A DNA stretch of 64,000 nt from contig CM060696.1 of assembly GCA_030686995.1 (NCBI GenBank), positions 116,327,949 to 116,391,948 of the forward strand, given 5' to 3'. Shown one piece after another: positions 57,927 through 64,000 of the stretch. Numbering within the stretch: the stretch's first letter is position 1; every line of letters begins with the position of its first letter. The translations under genes and the position numbers were made by a program. The stretch is from Artemisia argyi. Taxonomy: Eukaryota; Streptophyta; Magnoliopsida; Asterales; Asteraceae. The notes beneath the pieces were generated by a model that saw nothing but the letters and a program-made list of their open reading frames with translations, was not told the origin of the DNA and searched no databases.

Positions 57927-60900
57927 ATGCATGAGATAACGAGCATGATGGAAGAAACATCCGAAAACAGTACAGATTTATCTGCTGATGATATTGGCAC
58001 TATTGAAGAAATTCCCGAGAACTCAATTCTGTCTAGACAAGGGTCTATTAATCTTGTGCCTTTCATTGGCCAAAGGTTTGTTTCTCAAGAAGCTGCTTAT
58101 GAGTTCTACTGTAGCTATGCAAAGCAGTGTGGATTCTCAGTTCGGCGGAATCGTACTCGTGGTAAAGATGGTGTAGGGAAGGGGGTTACAAGACGGGATT
58201 TCATCTGCCACCGTGGTGGATATCCACAGTTTAAGCCATCAGAGGATGTGAATGTACAAAGAAACCGGAAATCATCACGTTGTGGATGTCAAGCGTATAT
58301 GAGAATTGTGAGAAGGTCAGATTTTAATGTTCCCGAATGGCGTATCATTGGTTTTATCAATGACCATAACCATGAGCTCTCGAAATCAATAGATGTGCAA
58401 ATGCCGCTTCCTGCTTACTGCGCCATGTCCGCTGATGATAAAAGTCGTATATGTATGTTTGCAAAAGCTGGGATGTCGGTAAGGCAAATGCTAAGGTTGA
58501 TGGAACTAGAAAAAGGTGTGAAACTTGGTTGTTTACCATTCACGGAAATTGATGTGAGGAATTTGCTTCAGTCTTTCAGAAATGTTGACAGAGATAATGA
58601 TGCTATTGAGCTTCTTAAAATGTGCAAGGACAAGAAGGATAAAGATCCAAAATTTCAGTTCAACTTCAAGTTAGATGCAAATAACCATCTGGACCACATT
58701 GCATGGTCATATGGTTCATCGGTTCAAACTTTTGAGTCTTTTGGTGATGTTGTAATATTTGACACAACTCACAGGCTGGATGCTTATGATATGCTTCTAG
58801 GAATTTGGGTTGGAGTGGATAATCATGGCTCAAATTGCTTCTTTGGTTGTGTGCTTCTACGGGATGAAAGTTTGCAGTCTTTCTGTTGGGCCTTAAAGGT
58901 GAGAGCCTTTATGAATATATTTTATTCTTCCTATCGCATTCCGGTTTTTCTTTTAAAAAATTGTTTGATGTTTGATTTACTTGGGATGATTTACAAATAT
59001 ATGGTGCATTATGGATCCTTCAATATTAGGGAGTGAGAATTCAACTTGAAAATAAGTCTTAAGTCATTTCTCACAAACATGGATAATGCTGATTTCATTA
59101 TTTTGAATAGTGTAGATATCAACCCGTTTACTTAGGAATTGGTAGATTTGGGCTAAGTTTAGCTAAAAGGGGAGCTGGTAAAAGGGTTGAAGAAGTTTGT
59201 ATGCATGTCAAAACATTGGATTGTTAAACGTGTTAGATCAGAAAGTTTACTTACAAATGGGTTGATTTAGGCTATATTTCTGCATACAGCCTCAATCGAT
59301 CTTTTTTATATATAATTAATATAGAGTTGTGTAGATTGTCATTGTAATTATACTAATTTTACAAGCATTATTAACGCATTAATTGCTTATAAGAGTTTAT
59401 AGAATAGTGTACAAAGACTTTCAAGCCAACCCGTTTTGACCTGGGAGGTTACTAAATATAAACACTTAATGATTTTTTTGTGACCTTTAAGGAGCCGTAT
59501 GAGATGAAAATCTCTTGGATCCAGTATAACTTTCTCATCCTATTGTCTTTTTAACTCTTTTAAATGCCTCCCCTTCTATCTTGACATCTTTTATCCTCTT
59601 GTAACAGACTTTTTTAGGGTTCATGAATGGAAAGGCTCCTGAATCAATATTGACCGACCAAAACATGTGGCTCAAAGAAGCACTTGCCATTGAAATGCCA
59701 AAGACAAAACATGCCTTCTGCATTTGGTACATCGTTGCAAAGTTTTCGGATTGGTTTTCGGTACTGCTTGGCCCTCAATATGATCAGTGGAGATCTGAGT
59801 TTCATAGACTATATAGTTTGCACTCAGTTGACGAATTTGAATTGGGGTGGAGAGAAATGGTTGATAACTATGGACTCCATGAAAACAAGCACATTGTGAG
59901 CTTGTATGCTTTACGCACTTTTTGGGCACTGCCATTCTTGAGATGTTACTTCTTTGCGGGAATGACAAGTACCTTTCAACTAGACTCAATAAACACTTTC
60001 ATCCAACGGTTTTTAAGTGCACAATCTGTTCTTGAAAATTTTGTGGAGCAGGTATCGTGTTCCTACTTTTAACTTTCCAATATATCTTTTGTAGCTTCCA
60101 TTTGATTAGGTGTGATAATTTTGACCCATTTACTTATGGGCGGGTTGTTTTGAGTCATAATTTATATCTAATGGGTAAAAATGGCTTCAAAGGAAATAGG
60201 TCAAAAATCGCCCAAACTGTATTTTATATTGCATAAAACCTTTTGAATAATTGTATTTAGAAAAGTAGATTTTTATCGAGATAGTATAATTTGGTAGTAA
60301 TATTTGACACATTGATTATCTATTAAGAAAGTCGAAAGTTTGGGCAAAAACTGTACCCAGCCATATCAATATTCCGAACCCAAATTGACCTGCTACTCAC
60401 CCACAAGCCTGCGGATTTTTGGCCCCTACATATGATGTGCTGATTGGATCCAGGTGGAAGTGGTTATGGATGCCAAAGACCAAGTTCCTTTAAAACAGAA
60501 AATGATCCGAAGCAGCCAGAAAGTATCTTTAAAAACAGGTTCACCACTAGAGTCACATGCTGCAGCTGTTCTTACACCTTATGCGTTCTGCAAACTGCAA
60601 GAACAACTAGTATTAGCCCCACAATATGCATCCCTATTGGTAGACGGAAGTTACTTTATCGTGAGACACCACACCGAGATAAATGGCGGGTACAAAGTAC
60701 TATGGGCCCCACATGATGAATTCATTAGCTGCAGCTGCCATGATTTCGAGTTCTCAGGAATCCTTTGTAGACACGTTCTTCGTGTTCTATCAACAAACAA
60801 CTGTTTTCACATCCCATATCAATACCTACCCATCCGTTGGCGCGATTCCTTAAATTACACAAAGCCCCTCCTTATTTCTGCTGCAGGTCAATCTACAGGA

Positions 60901-61293
60901 AATGTCCAGATGTTACAGTCAATGGCTTCGACACTTGTTTCTGAATCCATGGAAACAGATGAACGGTTGAGCTTTGCTTGTGACCAAATTAACATGATGT
61001 TGTCTCGTCTCAAAGAATTTCCTGGATCATCTAACTGCTTTGATGACATGTCTTATAACAATAGCCCACCCTATCCTCTAGTACTTCCAGAAGTTGATTC
61101 TGATAGTATTGTTCAAAGCTTCAATCGTAATCCTCATGAATCTTTAATTATAGGGAAGCTGACAGAAAGGTCAGATAATCTAAGGAAGCGTAGGCGTTGT
61201 TCTGTACCCTGCTGTGGGCAGTTCGGGCATGATTCTGATGAGTGCCCGTTGCTGGGAAGTGATATGAATGGGGATGGTCTAGGGTTTCTGTAG
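57927..61293 (+). CDS. FRS11-like: FAR1-RELATED SEQUENCE 11-like transcription factor (domesticated MULE transposase)
   Basis: Coding exons 57927-58898, 59608-60051 and 60454-61293 join in phase 0 with GT-AG introns, giving 751 residues. Domains: FAR1 DNA-binding region (about residues 50-155; FYCSYAKQCGFSVRRNRTRG, RRDFICHRGG, RCGCQAYM, DHNHEL); MULE transposase-like core (about 265-420; VVIFDTTHRLDAYDMLLGIW, GCVLLRDESLQSFCWALK, then LTDQNMWLKEA); SWIM zinc finger (about 560-590; CSCHDFEFSGILCRH); and a short Cys/His cluster near the C-terminus (CSVPCCGQFGHDSDEC) resembling a zinc knuckle. FAR1/FHY3 family proteins are nuclear regulators known for phytochrome A signalling and other light and development roles. 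Sequence such as LTPYAFCKLQEQLVLAPQYA and FHIPYQYLPIRWR favours the FRS11 branch. The ATG at 57927 follows an acceptor at 57893, and a second ATG at 57945 is possible. No defect seen. Confidence 0.93.
59100..59460. repeat. dispersed CAACCCGTTTACTTA repeat in intron of the FAR1-related gene
   Basis: TCAACCCGTTTACTTAGG near 59122 and CCAACCCGTTTTGACCTG near 59426; the other coding-region intron has TTTTGACCCATTTACTTATG near 60116 and GACCTGCTACTCACCCAC near 60386. These belong to one dispersed repeat style also seen at 46.0 and 57.4 kb. Confidence 0.5.
60110..60420. repeat. second dispersed GACCCATTTACTTATGGG repeat in an FRS intron
   Basis: Bounded roughly by GACCCATTTACTTATGGGCG (60123) and the AAATTGACCTGCTACTCACC phrase (60380), with AATCGCCCAAACTGTATTTT inside. 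Confidence 0.5.
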
Positions 61294-63459
61294 GTATATG
61301 CTCGCAAAGGTTAGATGTATAATCTTATTTTGTTATAATGTCAATATACATTGGAAATACAATCCTTATCAATGCAATGGCAGTTCTTTTTGCGTAATCA
61401 TTATCTGTTCACTTTCTTCTTTAATCACTAGAAGGGCAAATTGCATAAAATCGTTGCTGATTTTGGTTCATATTTAGTTACAGGTATCTCTTTTTCATCC
61501 AAAAACAAAAAACTATGAACTTGTCGATCCTTTTTGTATTTAAATCCAAACATTAAAAAAATTTCTTTGATAAAAATTCTTCAATTTAGAAAAGATCTGA
61601 TTTAAAGTAATAAGTATACCTTGCCGTGTGTGAAGCACTGTGTGTCAGTAACTTTGACCATCTTGACTTATTTTGATGTGGTGCTGACTTGTGGCACTAA
61701 GAAACCGGATATCTGCTGACAAGGCTGTAGGGCAGACGGAGTTAAGTAGGTGAGATAAAAAAAAAAAAAAAAAGGACCAATTTGGCCTATCTAGAATGGA
61801 CTTCTTTGAATATACTGATCACATGGACACACTTGGTTCAAGCTTGATGACAATGCAGTTGGGGGCCATTTCGCACTTATACGGTGCAACTCTATACTGC
61901 ATTGTTTGAGTGCTTTATCGAATAAGGTTTGTTTCTCGCATTTTTGTAACATATAAGATGGTGGATGTACTTTTTCACCGGATCCATAAACAATTTTGTA
62001 TATACATAAAGTATTATAGGATTCTGCATACATGTAGGAAATTAGGAATTAAGAATTTGCTACCATATTACATTATGTCGATACAATTATCTTTATAAAG
62101 ACTATTTTCATTGTTCCAAGTTACCTAGACAGTTAAGGAAGGTTTAACAAAACCAGGCGTTTAATTAGCCCCTAAGTAGTATTTTGGCCTACACAACAGA
62201 CTAACCAAAGTGGATTATTTCGCGTCTAGTTACTTTTGTTTCTTGAGACATGCATAGAAAGATCAGACTGCAGTTGATTGAGTCATTAATTTTAAACACG
62301 AGCAAGTTCAAGTCAAACTCTATTGAGTTCCAAATTTACTTTCAGTACAAAAAAACAACTCGAAAATATATAATGGGCTGTGTGGAGTTTATGAGAATAC
62401 AAATTTATATTGTTTATTTCATATACTGTGTTAAAAAGAAAGTTCCATTATATATGTAACTAGGGGTGCTAAAGAGTCCAGGTTTCCTTGAGTTATTCGA
62501 GTTTGAACTTAAGTCTAACTTAATCAAGCTACTGAATCAGCTTTTCTTAATTATCCCTTATTCCAAATGCAATATTTTGAGTTATTAAAAGTATTGAATC
62601 AAGCTGGAGTCTTTCTATAGGCTAGCTATCTTAAAGGTTCATCGAATCAAGTTCAAGATTAACTTAATGTTTTCGCTTTGAGCTCGAGTGTATTAGAGTG
62701 CAAGCTTATCTTGGCTCGTTTGCAGTCCTCTATAGGGTTGCCAAGACATGGACTTCTGATTAGGAGCGGCACTAAATGGTCAGTAATAACTGGAACTCCA
62801 ATGACAGTCAATCAAAGAAACATAAACCCGTTTGACACTCTTGGAGGTGTTTTACACGATTAAGTCACCTACGAGTAGAAGACTCATACGTTCGGGGTTC
62901 TATATTCTAGATTTCTTAATATTGGCCTGGTCTGGCATGGTCCAGTTTAGAATTGGGAAGTGAAACCTAACGGGTTTTTTAATTTAATTTTAAAACTAAA
63001 AGAGGTGTGAATAAAGGTTTTTGTTATGCAAGTTTATGAAGCTTAAGTTTAGATCATGGTTAATTTTAGGTACCAGATTAAGTCAACAAATGAAATTCAA
63101 CTTGTTTAGACGGGTCGTCCATTCTGGTTCATTTCAAATTGGCCCAGACCGATGAACTATAAATCTTAGAAAAGTATACGCATAGTGATGATATGCATAT
63201 AAAATGAACATGTTTATGGACTAATGACATGTTAACTTTATACTCCGTAACATTATAAAGGTATAGATTTTTCGATACTCTTGTAAAAGGAGAGGTCTAG
63301 CTAGAAAATTGGTGTCAAGGTATAGATTTGTAGATACTCTTGTAGACACGCTATAGGTATGGTATGGTGACATCAAAAATTGGTGTCATTCACTTCAAGG
63401 TGACACGATACTGAGAATAACATGAAATCATTTCGCACACGAAAACGTTAGAAAATGAG
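61294..63459. other. 3' flank of the FAR1-related gene and intergenic DNA, no gene seen
   Basis: Probable 3'UTR to about 61380. An A-run lies at 61759-61773. At 63258-63290 and 63318-63348 a GGTATAGATTTKTMGATACT-type 31-bp phrase is duplicated. Short ORFs (61791-62863) show no similarity. Confidence 0.45.
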
Positions 63460-63894
63460 AAGTGTGGAAAAGTATACAAAGATCAACCAAAAACAGCTTG
63501 ATTATGAATTCAACCAACCTCCCCACTTATTTTATTCACAACATCAGACAATCACTTCAAATGTGATTACTGGTTTTGAGTTCAACAATTACACAGAAAG
63601 AAAGAATATCAAAACTACAATCGGTTCTCAACTTAGAGAGCAACAATACACAGAGAGATAAGCCACAACTAACTTAACCCTAATCTATAACTCAGCTTAT
63701 ATAGCTGCTCCCAAAGTATTTCTTCCAGTTGTCAAAAGTAGTCCTCCATCTTTAGCTTTCCTGCATAACAAGTCCCTGCACATACAAACACAAGAAAAAG
63801 ACTACAAACCAAAAATACAATAATTACCACAAGGTCCCTGTACTTGACTATAAACAAGTCAAAGTCAACAAGGCTTAGATTAACCTTTTGAACA
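63460..63894 (-). mobile_element. 3' LTR of a Ty1/copia element
   Basis: On the minus strand a polypurine tract AGATTAAGGGGGAA (63895-63908) precedes TGTTCAAAAGGTTAATC, a TG-type LTR start at 63894. A TATA box (CTATATAAGC) lies near 63697-63706. The other LTR end is not resolved; 63460 is an estimate. Confidence 0.65.
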
Positions 63895-64000
63895 TTCCCC
63901 CTTAATCTCAGCCTTGTACATGTCATACAAACCAAGACCATCACAAAACTTTTTATGTTCCTGAGCACTTAAGCCCTTAGTAAAAACATCAGCCAAATTA
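63880..64000 (-). CDS. Ty1/copia polyprotein, C-terminal end of RNase H, runs off the right edge
   Basis: Minus strand from the window edge: NLADVFTKGLSAQEHKKFCD, GLGLYDMYKAEIKG, ECSKG and stop (TAA at 63880-63882). NLADVFTKxL is the conserved C-terminus of copia RNase H and the reading frame overlaps the PPT, as is usual. It is open as far as visible, so the element to the right may be intact. Confidence 0.9.
   Translation of the reverse strand, partial: NLADVFTKGLSAQEHKKFCDGLGLYDMYKAEIKGECSKG

Overview
This is a 64 kb piece of a plant (eudicot) nuclear genome. The reasons are GT-AG introns in SGT1, FAR1-related, NDUFA5, ERO1 and defensin-like coding sequence, very AT-rich intergenic DNA, long (AT)n and (AAT)n tracts, and a dense nest of plant LTR retrotransposons, hAT and MULE MITEs and Helitrons. 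The style of the repeats (GACCCATTTACTTAT-type dispersed repeats, Ty3 elements with an extra ORF before gag) reminds me of Asteraceae, but that is an impression and not proven here. 

Genes that look alive: (1) the 5' half of an SGT1 co-chaperone gene on the minus strand at 220-2280 (four exons visible, the rest lies left of the window); (2) a small secreted cysteine-rich, defensin-like gene at 52173-53040 (+); (3) a complete three-coding-exon FAR1-RELATED SEQUENCE 11-like gene at 57927-61293 (+), with a probable 5'UTR exon near 55.6 kb. Gene remnants: a lone last exon of mitochondrial complex I subunit NDUFA5 (44396-44586, -), a receptor-like cytoplasmic kinase pseudogene (46.96-47.35 kb, -), a PPR pseudogene (32.69-32.92 kb, -), and intron-bearing pieces of ERO1 and an ABC1-type kinase between 27.5 and 29.6 kb. 

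The rest is mostly mobile DNA, and several insertions can be resolved to the base by target-site duplications (TSDs). A decayed hAT transposase gene (3943-8614) holds two solo LTRs (5048-6455, TSD ATTGC; 6918-8239, TSD TCCTA); removing them restores the reading frame. A Ty3/gypsy element fills 11931-23249 (TSD CTTGC): its 5' LTR is split by a 3.6 kb non-coding LTR, and a deletion fuses its reverse transcriptase directly to the 3' LTR. A minus-strand Ty3-like element at 32918-42760 carries in its 3' LTR both another copy of the same LTR (34229-35921, TSD CTACC) and a second 3.9 kb LTR (36296-40177, TSD ATGAC), and it has cut a PPR pseudogene. A Helitron with a textbook 3' end (hairpin plus CTAG at 31917-31945) probably explains the mixed gene fragments at 26.5-31.9 kb. 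The region 42.7-55.3 kb is a patchwork of MITEs, minisatellites, a gag fragment and the defensin-like gene. The window ends inside a minus-strand Ty1/copia element. 

Most notable: the probable gene-capturing Helitron, an LTR family carrying arrays of TGACG-N-CGTCA sites spaced in steps of about 21 bp, and the nested insertion history that can be read base by base.
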